A stretch of DNA of 64,000 bases. Origin: Echinicola rosea. Its GTDB lineage: Bacteria; Bacteroidota; Bacteroidia; Cytophagales; Cyclobacteriaceae. The notes under the pieces were generated by a model. That model did not search any database, was not told where the DNA came from, and worked only from the letters and a program-made list of their open reading frames with translations. This document shows positions 54,622 through 62,971 of the stretch, in pieces. The stretch spans positions 1,803,501 to 1,867,500 of the forward strand of contig NZ_CP040106.1 in the NCBI RefSeq assembly GCF_005281475.1, read 5' to 3'. Each line of letters opens with the position of its first letter. Within the stretch, counting starts at the first letter, position 1. The position numbers and the translations under genes are program-made.

Positions 54622-56118
54622 ATGAAAAAACAATCCATAATATATTCATTGGCACTGACAGCATTATTTTCTTGCACCGATTTGGATGAAGAGTTGCGTT
54701 CAGAATTACCAAAAGAAAAGGCAGAGGCCTTCTTAAAAGAAAATGTTGATTTTAGCTCCTTAATGGAAACGGTCTATCGGGACTTTGACAGCCGGTACAT
54801 CCAGCATGCGGGCTGTGTATGGCTATTTCAAGAAATCAGTGCAGATGCTGCAGTGGTGCCATCCCGGCCATCCGGGTGGGACAATGGCGGTGTTTACCGC
54901 CAACTGCACACCCACACTTGGGTGCCGACCAATCCCTACATCCAATCCCTTTGGCGAGGGCTGAACAAAGGGATTTTTGATGCGACCAATGTCCTCTCTT
55001 TTGAGCCCACTGAAGCGCTGGCCGCTGAAGCGAGATTTCTGAGGGCGTTTTTTATGTACTCCGTGTTGGACCTATTTGACCAAGTGCCCTTTCGAGAGCC
55101 TGGGGACAATTTACTGGAAGCATCCACAGTCCTCCGGGGCAAGGTAGCGGCAGATTTTATCATTCAAGAGGTGGAGGAAGTACTTCCCGACCTTCCTGTT
55201 GACGGGCCGGCCTATCGTGCTTCGCAGAATGCAGCACATGGTTTGCTGGCCAAACTATACCTGAACAGAGGGGTGTATGAAAACCGGGAGACACCACAGT
55301 TTTCCTCTTCGGATATGGAAAAAGTGATGGCCCATGTAGATGCGATCCAAGGTAAAAGCCTGGATTTTTACTGGGACAGTTTTGTACCGGAAAATAATAG
55401 TGCCTCCTCGGAGTTGATCTTTACGATCGAAGGACTGGGCGGTGTGAGGTCCCACTCTATGTGGGTATGGTGGCATGCGATATTTCCCACGGAGATGACC
55501 CTTCCAAACGGCGGAGGCTGGAATGGCTTCTGTTCCACACCGGAAGTTTATGATTTATTCGAAGAAAATGATATCAGAAGGTATTACGAGCACCCCTTGA
55601 CAGAAGCTCATGGCTACAATGCGGGTTTTTTGACAGGGCAGCAGACGGATGCTGATGGCAATCCATTGCCAGATGTAGTATTTACCAAGGAAGTACCCAC
55701 TATCGTGGGAGCTACCCTATGGAATGGCTTTCGTCCCGTAAAGTACATTCCGGATTATCAATATCCGGGAGCGGCCAATAACGACGTGGTCCTGCTGCGC
55801 TATGCGGATCTTTTGCTGATGAAGGCAGAAGCGCAGTGGCGCAATGGTGATCAGGAAAGTGCTTTGGAAATCATCAACCAGGTTCGTGTGCGGAATGAAA
55901 TTGGCCCGCTGGATGAAGTGAATGCCCAAGTGCTGCTGGACGAAAGGGGAAGGGAGTTGTTCTGGGAAGGTCATCGAAGACAAGATATGGTTCGTTTTGG
56001 GACATTTTTGGGAGAGTGGACCCTCAAGGAACCTTCTGATCCAAAATACCTGATTTTCCCCATTCCTCCTGCGGATGTGTTGTCCAATCCAAATTTGGAG
56101 CAGAATCCAGGATTTTAA
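54622..56118 (+). CDS. SusD/RagB-type lipoprotein, partner of the MNPKLL-2 SusC
   Basis: 498 aa from ATG 54622 (MKKQSIIYSLALTALFSC, Cys18). An in-frame ATG at 54604 would add six residues and is also possible. SusD features: LDEELRSELPKEKAEAFLKEN, AAEARFLRAFFMYSVLDLFDQVPF, LRYADLLLMKAEAQWRNGDQESA, LLDERGRELFWEGHRRQDMVRFG, and the terminal LEQNPGF. Outer-membrane glycan-capture protein. Confidence 0.95.
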   Translation: MKKQSIIYSLALTALFSCTDLDEELRSELPKEKAEAFLKENVDFSSLMETVYRDFDSRYIQHAGCVWLFQEISADAAVVPSRPSGWDNGGVYRQLHTHTWVPTNPYIQSLWRGLNKGIFDATNVLSFEPTEALAAEARFLRAFFMYSVLDLFDQVPFREPGDNLLEASTVLRGKVAADFIIQEVEEVLPDLPVDGPAYRASQNAAHGLLAKLYLNRGVYENRETPQFSSSDMEKVMAHVDAIQGKSLDFYWDSFVPENNSASSELIFTIEGLGGVRSHSMWVWWHAIFPTEMTLPNGGGWNGFCSTPEVYDLFEENDIRRYYEHPLTEAHGYNAGFLTGQQTDADGNPLPDVVFTKEVPTIVGATLWNGFRPVKYIPDYQYPGAANNDVVLLRYADLLLMKAEAQWRNGDQESALEIINQVRVRNEIGPLDEVNAQVLLDERGRELFWEGHRRQDMVRFGTFLGEWTLKEPSDPKYLIFPIPPADVLSNPNLEQNPGF

Positions 56119-56437
56119 ATAACTCGGGCCAAAAACCGTCATGGCGAACTTGCCTCATTAAAGCGTCATTACAATAACCAGTGGGAAGAAGCTACCTTAA
56201 TAGAGGTACAAGATGGCTTCGTCATGCTTCCTCGCTATGACGTCAGAGAGATGGCTACTGTCATTTGCCTTCTTTGTGTTTGTAAAAAACTACACGCTCA
56301 AAGCGTGACAAGTTGGGGTAAAAGAACCGCTTTATCCTGAAAGTGCAGGATAGTAATGAACCTGTACGGCTGTAATATTAAGTGGTATAAGTGAAGCTGA
56401 AAGAGGCTTTGATAATAAAAGGAAATCATTTCACAAG
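56119..56437. other. Intergenic region with CGTCATAGCGA-type repeat
   Basis: Contains CGTCATGGCGA (56137-56147) and TCGCTATGACG (56232-56242), the ends of the same family as 21944-22050, with GGCTTCGTCATGC between. The rest has CACGCTCAAAGCGTG (about 56292-56306), a 6-bp-stem palindrome, and leader sequence for the beta-helix gene. No gene. Confidence 0.6.
56137..56242. repeat. CGTCATAGCGA-type palindrome, second copy
   Basis: The ends match those of the element at 21944-22050 with one substitution. The interior is different and pairs less well. It lies 18 bp after the susD stop and could help end that transcript. Confidence 0.55.
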
Positions 56438-58318
56438 ATGCATAAACTGAGCATAACCTTATTACTTCTAGTGGCCCTTCTGACAGGCCAGATGACAAAT
56501 GCAATGGCCTTGGATATCTGGGTATCCAAAAATGGCGATGATGCCAATGATGGATCAAAATCAACCCCCTTGGCCACGGTCCATATGGCACTGCGCAAAG
56601 CCAGGGAACTGCGCCGCCTGCACGATCCTTCTGTGGCAGATGGGATTCAGATCATGGTGGGGGAAGGTGTTTACCGGTTCATAGAGCCATTGCTGATCCG
56701 CCCAGAGGATGCCGGCACAGCAGAAAGCCCCACGATCGTCAAAGCGGTATCGGGAGCATCCCCTGTTTTTTCGGGAGGAACAAAAGTGTTGGGATGGCAA
56801 AAGGCGACGACCTTTCCGGCAGGACTTCCCACAGCGGCAAAGGGCAATCTTTGGGTGGCTGATGTGCCGGTGGTGGGCGGCCAAGAGGTGGAATTCCGGC
56901 AGCTTTGGGTCAATGGCCAAAAGGCCAAAAGGGCCACCAACCTTTATGAAGGGGAACTGGACAGGATTCTATCCGTGGACAGTGCACGGCAGGAAATGTG
57001 GATTCCCACACCGAAATGGGATTTTGAAAACCTCCATCAATTGGAATTTGTCATTCACCAGTGGTGGGCCATTGCCAACCTACGGGTGAAATCTGTGGAC
57101 GTCCAAGGGGATAAAACCAAGCTGACCTTTCACCAGCCAGAAAGCCAAATAGAGTTTCAGCATCCTTGGCCTGCACCATTTATCGATGCCAAAAAGGAAT
57201 ACAACGGCAATTCGGCTTTTTATTGGCAGGGAGCGGCAGAATTGCTCAGCCAGTCGGGAGAATGGTATCACGATAAAAAAGGTGGAAAAGTGTATTACTG
57301 GCCAAAAGCCAATGAAGATATGTCAGCTGCGGAGGTCATTGTTCCGTTTTTGGAAACGATCGTTCAGGTAGATGGTACAGCAGACCATCCCGTGAAGCAT
57401 GTTGCTTTTGAAGGGATTGGCTTTGAGCATGCGACTTGGCTGAGGCCATCGCACCGTGGACATGTGCCTTTACAAGCGGGATGGTTTATTTTGGAAGCCT
57501 ACAAATTAAAGAAGCCGGGAACGCCTGATAAGGCAAGCTTGGAGAACCAAGCTTGGACGGGACGCCAGCCAGCAGGAGTCGCGGTCAATTATGCCCATCA
57601 CATCCGCTTTGAGCGTTGCCGATTCGAACGCATGGCCGCCACGGGACTGGACATGGTAGAAGGAGTCAGTGACAGTGAGGTTATTGGGAATGTGTTTAGG
57701 GATATTGGCGGCACAGGTATCCAAGCAGGGTACTTTGGTGGCCCAGACTTCGAGTCCCATTTGCCTTATAATCCCATTGATCAGCGGGAGCTGGTCCATC
57801 ACCTCACTATTGCCAACAATTACATTACCAATGTAACCAACGAAGATTGGGGCTGTGTCGGGATCAGTGTAGGTTCTGCACATGATATCGATATTGTGCA
57901 TAATGAAGTGAGTGATGTCAACTACTCGGGGATATGTGTGGGCTGGTTTTGGACCAAGACCATTACGGCAACCAAGAACAATCGCATTCATGCCAATCGC
58001 ATCCACAACTTTGCGAAGCAAATGTATGATGTGGGAGGGATATATACCCTGTCTGCCCAGCCCAATACTGAAATTAGTAAAAATGCGATATACGACCTCC
58101 AGGATGCGCCTTATGCGCACATGCCACACCATCACCAGTACATTTACTTCGATGAAGGCTCGTCCTATATCCGTGCCATTAACAATTGGACTGAGCGGGA
58201 CAAGTTCTTTTCCAATAGCCCAGGCCCTGGCAATAAGTGGGAAAACAACGGCCCCGATGTGGATATGGCCATAAAAGAAAAGGCGGGACTTGAAGAAGCC
58301 TATAGGAATATCAAGTAG
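56438..58318 (+). CDS. Right-handed parallel beta-helix enzyme, GH141-like
   Basis: 626 aa. Sec signal ends AMA (about residue 24); periplasmic. The N terminus DIWVSKNGDDANDGSKSTPLATVHMALRKARE, with the SPTIVKAVSGASPVFSGGTKVLGW segment, is typical of beta-helix glycan enzymes of the GH141 kind. A beta-sandwich-like insert (about 125-300) contains RQLWVNGQKAKRATNL and WYHDKKGGKVYYWP. The helix coils run about 310-600 (VEGVSDSEVIGNVFRDIGGTGIQ, NNYITNVTNEDWGCVGISVG, NRIHANRIHNFAKQMYDVGGIYT). GH141 members include alpha-L-fucosidase and xylanase activities; the assignment here is from motif recall. Gap to the next gene is 276 bp. Confidence 0.82.
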   Translation: MHKLSITLLLLVALLTGQMTNAMALDIWVSKNGDDANDGSKSTPLATVHMALRKARELRRLHDPSVADGIQIMVGEGVYRFIEPLLIRPEDAGTAESPTIVKAVSGASPVFSGGTKVLGWQKATTFPAGLPTAAKGNLWVADVPVVGGQEVEFRQLWVNGQKAKRATNLYEGELDRILSVDSARQEMWIPTPKWDFENLHQLEFVIHQWWAIANLRVKSVDVQGDKTKLTFHQPESQIEFQHPWPAPFIDAKKEYNGNSAFYWQGAAELLSQSGEWYHDKKGGKVYYWPKANEDMSAAEVIVPFLETIVQVDGTADHPVKHVAFEGIGFEHATWLRPSHRGHVPLQAGWFILEAYKLKKPGTPDKASLENQAWTGRQPAGVAVNYAHHIRFERCRFERMAATGLDMVEGVSDSEVIGNVFRDIGGTGIQAGYFGGPDFESHLPYNPIDQRELVHHLTIANNYITNVTNEDWGCVGISVGSAHDIDIVHNEVSDVNYSGICVGWFWTKTITATKNNRIHANRIHNFAKQMYDVGGIYTLSAQPNTEISKNAIYDLQDAPYAHMPHHHQYIYFDEGSSYIRAINNWTERDKFFSNSPGPGNKWENNGPDVDMAIKEKAGLEEAYRNIK

Positions 58319-58594
58319 CTAGTATTGAGATGTGAGACTTGAGACTTGAGGGACGGGAGAAGTGGGTATGAAGTCTTATGAATAAAGAGTAAAGAATAAA
58401 GAGTAAAGAGTAAAGAATAAAGAATATCGAATGATATCCTGCCAGTATCTCCCGACAGTTTCCGAGGTAGGCTTTGGCAGGAGTATCGATGTACGAAAGG
58501 CGAAGGCAGTCCCGTCTGCTGCGCCGGAGATAGTCTGACAACCGATAGTGTTACACTCAAACGATCCAACAACCAAACAGTTCAACAACATCAC
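58319..58594. other. Intergenic with 7-bp tandem repeat
   Basis: It opens with a TGAGACT-period stretch (about 58326-58350), followed by the tandem repeat listed separately, then a moderately G/C-rich segment (58435-58560) that holds no convincing hairpin or gene. Confidence 0.5.
58381..58422. repeat. Heptanucleotide tandem repeat (AATAAAG/AGTAAAG)
   Basis: Six consecutive 7-base units: AATAAAG, AGTAAAG, AATAAAG, AGTAAAG, AGTAAAG, AATAAAG. It lies about 170 bp upstream of the GH31 start and outside coding sequence. Copy number could vary by slippage. Confidence 0.8.
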
Positions 58595-60865
58595 ATGAAA
58601 CAAACAAACTACCAACTTTTTGATTTTTTGGATTTTGATCCAGAACGACTGGGTGTCGCTACAGATCGGTTGTGGCGTGCTGGAAGGCCATTGGCGATCG
58701 AACAGTGCGACAAAGGAGTCATTGTGCATGTGCCTTTTCATTGCCAAAAACCAACGGTGGATATGCAGCCAGATCCGGAAGTGGAGGCTCAATCTTTTGA
58801 GTTGCATATACGGGCCTATGGAGAGCGCATTTTACGGGTAACATCAGCGATGGGACAAAAGGTGCATGAAGAATCTCCCATGTTGGAAATGGCCAGCGAT
58901 GTGAAGGAGAGCCCCTTGTCTATAGAAAAAGCAGCTGAGAAATGGATTATCAGGGACGATAGGCAAGTGGTACGGGCGATTATTGACCTGTCCGCACCGA
59001 CGATCGACTGGTGGAGCGACTTACTGCCTGCTCCTGAGCCAGCATTTCAGGCTACTTTTTTTCCAGATGGCAAGAAGGCCGTTCACATCAGTAGCCAAGA
59101 CCAGTTTTTCCCCGAAAGGGTAGATGCCATGGGGCTGGCCATGATTTCCGTGGAAGGAAAGCCGGCGAAGGCAACCCTTTCATTTGCAGCCGAGCCTGAT
59201 GAAAAGTTTGTGGGGACTGGTGAGCGTTTTACCAAAATGGACTTGTCGGGCCGGACGTTTCAGCTAAAAAACCAAGACGGCCAAGGCGTCAATAACAGAA
59301 GAACGTATAAGAACATCCCCTTTTACCTGTCCAGTGAAATGTATGGGGTGTTTTTGCATACCTCAGCGTACGGAAAGCTCTCTTTTGCCGATCACAGCAC
59401 ACGGTCTGTACAGCTGTTGGTGGAGGAGGCGCTGGCGGATGTGTTCTTGTTGGGAGGGGAAAAACCAAACGAAATACTACACCATTACCGAAGGTTAACA
59501 GGGTTTCCAGCCATGCCGCCTTTATGGAGTTTTGGGGTTTGGATGAGTCGTATGACCTATTTTTCCGCCGATGAGGTAGCGGAAATTTGTGATCGCTTGC
59601 GGGCCGAAAAATTCCCTTGTGACGTGATCCACTTGGATACCGGCTGGTTTGAGACGGACTGGTTGTGCGAATGGAAATTCAATGCTGAGCGTTTTCCAGA
59701 TCCAAAAGGATTTGTCCAAAAACTGAAGCAGCAGGGGTACAGGGTGAGCCTTTGGCAAATGCCGTATATCGCCGCCAATGCCATCCAGCACGATGAGGCA
59801 AAAGCCAATAAGTATATCGGCCCATTAAAAGAAAGCAAAGTACAGGGCGGTTCCAATTTCAGTGCCTTGGACTACGCTGGGACCATTGATTTTACCTATC
59901 CAGCAGCAGTGGAATGGTACAAAGGTCTATTGAGAGAATTACTGGAGATGGGTGTGACCTGTATCAAAACGGATTTCGGAGAAGAAATCCACTTGGATGC
60001 AACGTACCATGATATGCCTGCGGAGCTCTTGAACAACATTTACGCTTTGCTGTATCAAAAGGCGGCCTTTGAAGTGACCGAAGAGGTGGCTGGTGACGGC
60101 GTAGTGTGGGCACGTGCCGGATGGGCAGGATGTCAGCGGTACCCCATCCACTGGGGAGGTGATGCCGCCGCCAGTTGGGACGGGATGGCTGGATCGCTCA
60201 AAGGTGGACTGCACTTAGGCTTATCGGGCTTCGGTTTTTGGAGCCATGATGTGCCCGGATTCCATGGAGTGCCCAATTTCATGAATTCCGTTATTCCTGA
60301 TGACCTCTATGTCCGATGGACGCAGTTTGGTGTCTTTACTTCTCATATTCGCTATCATGGTACCTCCAAAAGGGAGCCGTACCATTATCCGGCCATAGCA
60401 GGTGTGGTCAGAAAATGGTGGGAACTGCGCTATGTCCTTCTGCCCTATATCCTGGAGCAAAGCCAACAGTCCATCCGCGCTGGCATGCCAATGCTGAGGG
60501 CCATGCTCCTGCATTTTCCAGAAGATCCCATGTGCTGGCACTTGGATGACCAGTATTTCTTTGGAGAGGATTTCTTGGTGGCGCCGGTCATGAACAGCGG
60601 AAACGCTCGAAAGGTCTATCTTCCAGAGGGAAGTTGGGTGGATTTCTTCACGGGGGCCTGCCAGGAAGGTCCCAAATGGGTAGCCATGGATCCTATTCCA
60701 TTGGAGGAAATGCCCGTGTGGGTAAAGCAAGGTGCTTCGATTCCGATTTATCCTACGTCCGTTTCATGCACGGATGAAATGGATTTCAAGAAGACCCAAC
60801 CCTTGGTGATCGATGGCGGGTTCAATGGAATCTGGCAGGCGCTAAAGGAGAAAGGGATGGAATAA
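58595..60865 (+). CDS. Cytoplasmic GH31 alpha-xylosidase/alpha-glucosidase-like enzyme
   Basis: 756 aa with no signal peptide, so cytoplasmic. The N-terminal galactose-mutarotase-like domain (60-290) has KFVGTGERFTKMDLSGRTFQL and SSEMYGVFLHTSAYG. The catalytic barrel has PPLWSFGVWMSRMTYF, DVIHLDTGWF and VSLWQMPYIAANAI. The nucleophile Asp460 is in CIKTDFGEE, and the acid/base Asp523 is in PIHWGGDAAASW. These match the YicI-type alpha-xylosidase subgroup better than secreted alpha-glucosidases. GLSGFGFWSHDVPGFHG completes the active site. It should act on a short imported oligosaccharide. It is followed after 71 bp by a Gfo/Idh gene, forming a catabolic operon with the symporter downstream. 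Confidence 0.92.
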   Translation: MKQTNYQLFDFLDFDPERLGVATDRLWRAGRPLAIEQCDKGVIVHVPFHCQKPTVDMQPDPEVEAQSFELHIRAYGERILRVTSAMGQKVHEESPMLEMASDVKESPLSIEKAAEKWIIRDDRQVVRAIIDLSAPTIDWWSDLLPAPEPAFQATFFPDGKKAVHISSQDQFFPERVDAMGLAMISVEGKPAKATLSFAAEPDEKFVGTGERFTKMDLSGRTFQLKNQDGQGVNNRRTYKNIPFYLSSEMYGVFLHTSAYGKLSFADHSTRSVQLLVEEALADVFLLGGEKPNEILHHYRRLTGFPAMPPLWSFGVWMSRMTYFSADEVAEICDRLRAEKFPCDVIHLDTGWFETDWLCEWKFNAERFPDPKGFVQKLKQQGYRVSLWQMPYIAANAIQHDEAKANKYIGPLKESKVQGGSNFSALDYAGTIDFTYPAAVEWYKGLLRELLEMGVTCIKTDFGEEIHLDATYHDMPAELLNNIYALLYQKAAFEVTEEVAGDGVVWARAGWAGCQRYPIHWGGDAAASWDGMAGSLKGGLHLGLSGFGFWSHDVPGFHGVPNFMNSVIPDDLYVRWTQFGVFTSHIRYHGTSKREPYHYPAIAGVVRKWWELRYVLLPYILEQSQQSIRAGMPMLRAMLLHFPEDPMCWHLDDQYFFGEDFLVAPVMNSGNARKVYLPEGSWVDFFTGACQEGPKWVAMDPIPLEEMPVWVKQGASIPIYPTSVSCTDEMDFKKTQPLVIDGGFNGIWQALKEKGME

Positions 60866-60936
60866 TTTGGGGCAGGGATAACCCCATCGACTATCGCATA
60901 AGGAGTATCAAAAACGGAAAAAACATTATAAAATAG

Positions 60937-62034
60937 ATGACAAAAGAAGGAACATTACGGTTAGGGATTTTAGGGCTTGGGGAAGGCCGCAGCACTATTT
61001 CTGCGGCATTGAACAGTCAGAAAATCCAGCTGGTGCAGATATGTGACCGCAATGAGGCATTGTGCAAGCAGCGGGCAAAGGAATTTGATTTTACTCACTA
61101 TACGACACGCTATGAAGATATGTTGGAAAACAGTGACATCGACGCCATAGGTATTTATACTCCCGATAAGCTACATGCCAGCCACATCAAAATGGCCATG
61201 GAGCATGGCAAGCATGTCGTATGCACCAAGCCGCTACTCGATGACCTCAAGGATGCCAAGGAGCTTATTGACCTTCAAAAGAAAACAGGTAAGCGTCTTT
61301 TTGTGGGGCAAAGCAGCCGATTCTTTGAGCCCATGAAGCGACAGCGAGCCGACTATAAAAAAGGGCTTATCGGGGACTTGATCACCGTGGAGGCATATTA
61401 TCATGCGGATCACCGATGGTTTTTGGAGAAACCATGGGCCTTGGAGCCGGCTTTTAAGTGGCTATACGGTGGGTTGAGCCATCCGGTGGATTTTATCCGG
61501 TGGTATCTGCCCGAAATAGAGGAGGTAATGGGCTATGGCATGCTCAGTGCCAATGGGAAGCAAGGTGGATTAAAAAATCCCGATACCATGCATTTTATCT
61601 ATAAAGCTACAGATGGCCGCATTGCCAGGGTTTCCGGCGCATACACAGGACCAGTGCAGCCTGCCCTGCGGGACAGTGAGATGAGTTGTATCCTTCGTGG
61701 AACGGAAGGTAGCAGCCAAGGGGATTATATGGAGTTACGCTATGCGATCACCGATAATACCGGAGAGGAGCAGGTGGTGACCTGGGAGCATAAGTCCAAG
61801 CATTATTTCCGTTTTGAGGGCAAGAGCCATCATGCGGGAGAGTACAATAACTATTTGGAGCATTTTGCCGATAGTATCAACTACGATTTTGTGGCCTATC
61901 CAGACCTTACAGAAGGGATTGGTACCATCGCCCTGCTGAAGACCATGGAAAAAAGCCTGAACACTGGCCAACCAGAAAAAGTAGCCGATGTAATTGCTGA
62001 ATTTGGCCTGGAAAAATACCTAAAAAGGGAATGA
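60937..62034 (+). CDS. Gfo/Idh/MocA-family oxidoreductase
   Basis: 365 aa, soluble and cytoplasmic (no signal). The NAD(P)-binding Rossmann part has GILGLGEGRST (10-20) and VQICDRNEA. The family active-site lysine motif appears as CTKPL (Lys98), a variant of the usual EKP. The C-terminal alpha/beta domain includes WLYGGLSHPVDFIRWYLPEIEEV, where the His and Asp are likely substrate residues. Members oxidise or reduce sugars and inositols, or act on glycosides through 3-keto intermediates. It lies between GH31 and the oxygenase gene, so a step in processing the released sugar is likely. Exact substrate unknown. Confidence 0.92.
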   Translation: MTKEGTLRLGILGLGEGRSTISAALNSQKIQLVQICDRNEALCKQRAKEFDFTHYTTRYEDMLENSDIDAIGIYTPDKLHASHIKMAMEHGKHVVCTKPLLDDLKDAKELIDLQKKTGKRLFVGQSSRFFEPMKRQRADYKKGLIGDLITVEAYYHADHRWFLEKPWALEPAFKWLYGGLSHPVDFIRWYLPEIEEVMGYGMLSANGKQGGLKNPDTMHFIYKATDGRIARVSGAYTGPVQPALRDSEMSCILRGTEGSSQGDYMELRYAITDNTGEEQVVTWEHKSKHYFRFEGKSHHAGEYNNYLEHFADSINYDFVAYPDLTEGIGTIALLKTMEKSLNTGQPEKVADVIAEFGLEKYLKRE

Positions 62035-62133
62035 TCCCCGAATAACAAAAGCTAAAAGAGTCAAGTATCCAGATAAGTCTCACATCTCACTACTCAACAA
62101 AAAAATTAACAACCAATTAACCAAATAACAATC

Positions 62134-62886
62134 ATGAGCAATATCTTATCAGACAAGCAATTAAATCAGTTTCAAGAGGATGGCTTTTGCATAGTCAAAG
62201 ATGTCATTCCGAAGGAGTTACTAAAACGCCTTCAAGACGAATGTCAACGTTTTATGAAAGAGAAGGATGATGAAATGGACCGCAAAGGGGTGGAAGTGGA
62301 CGAGATCAATCACAAAGGCAAGCGTTATTTTATTGCCTTGCGGTACAAGGACAGCGAAACCATGCAGGATTTGATCTTTGGCAAAGAGATGGAAGAGATT
62401 ACCCGCAAAATCCTCGGCGAAGATGTTTACCTCTTTTTGGAGCAGTTTGTCGTCAAAGCAGCCGATAAAGGCATGACCTTTAGTTGGCATCAGGACTCAG
62501 GCTACCTCGATTTTGAACACAAACCCTATTTGTCGGTTTGGTGTCCGCTGGATGATGTCACCGAAGAGAATGGCACGGTTTACCTACTGCCTTACAAGGA
62601 TGCGGGTACCAAAAACAGGATTGACCACGAGCTACAAGAAGGAACCAACGATAAGGTAGGTTATTTTGGTGATAACCCTGGTATCCCTGCCATTCTCAAT
62701 GCAGGAGATGTGGCCTTGTTTTCGAGTACTTGTTTTCATCGCAGCGGCTCGAACAAGACAGGAAAATCCAGAAGGGTGCTCTTGATCCAATATTCTGCAG
62801 AACCGATCATGAAAGGGGACAAGCCGCTTTATTGGGCTGATCCTTTTGTGGTCAACGGCAATCGTAAAAAGGAAGTGCCTGCATAA
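62134..62886 (+). CDS. Phytanoyl-CoA dioxygenase (PhyH)-like Fe(II)/2-oxoglutarate oxygenase
   Basis: 250 aa, cytoplasmic. Jelly-roll oxygenase with the facial triad visible as HQD (His119, Asp121) in FSWHQDSGYLDF and His202 in STCFHRSGSNKTGKSRRV. The following Arg (213/214) would bind 2-oxoglutarate. VWCPLDDVTEENGTVYLLPYKD is the usual central strand pair. PhyH-like enzymes hydroxylate many small molecules and are not tied to phytanic acid. In this operon (GH31, Gfo/Idh, sugar symporter) it could modify or demethylate a sugar; that is inference. A-rich leader; 99 bp after the Gfo/Idh stop and 85 bp before the symporter start. Confidence 0.92.
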   Translation: MSNILSDKQLNQFQEDGFCIVKDVIPKELLKRLQDECQRFMKEKDDEMDRKGVEVDEINHKGKRYFIALRYKDSETMQDLIFGKEMEEITRKILGEDVYLFLEQFVVKAADKGMTFSWHQDSGYLDFEHKPYLSVWCPLDDVTEENGTVYLLPYKDAGTKNRIDHELQEGTNDKVGYFGDNPGIPAILNAGDVALFSSTCFHRSGSNKTGKSRRVLLIQYSAEPIMKGDKPLYWADPFVVNGNRKKEVPA

Positions 62887-62971
62887 ACTAAATTTTCATT
62901 GCGAGGAGGGGGGCGTGCTGCCGGCTTCTTGCAATGATATTTAATGAAATACAACGACCCAAAAAACACCC

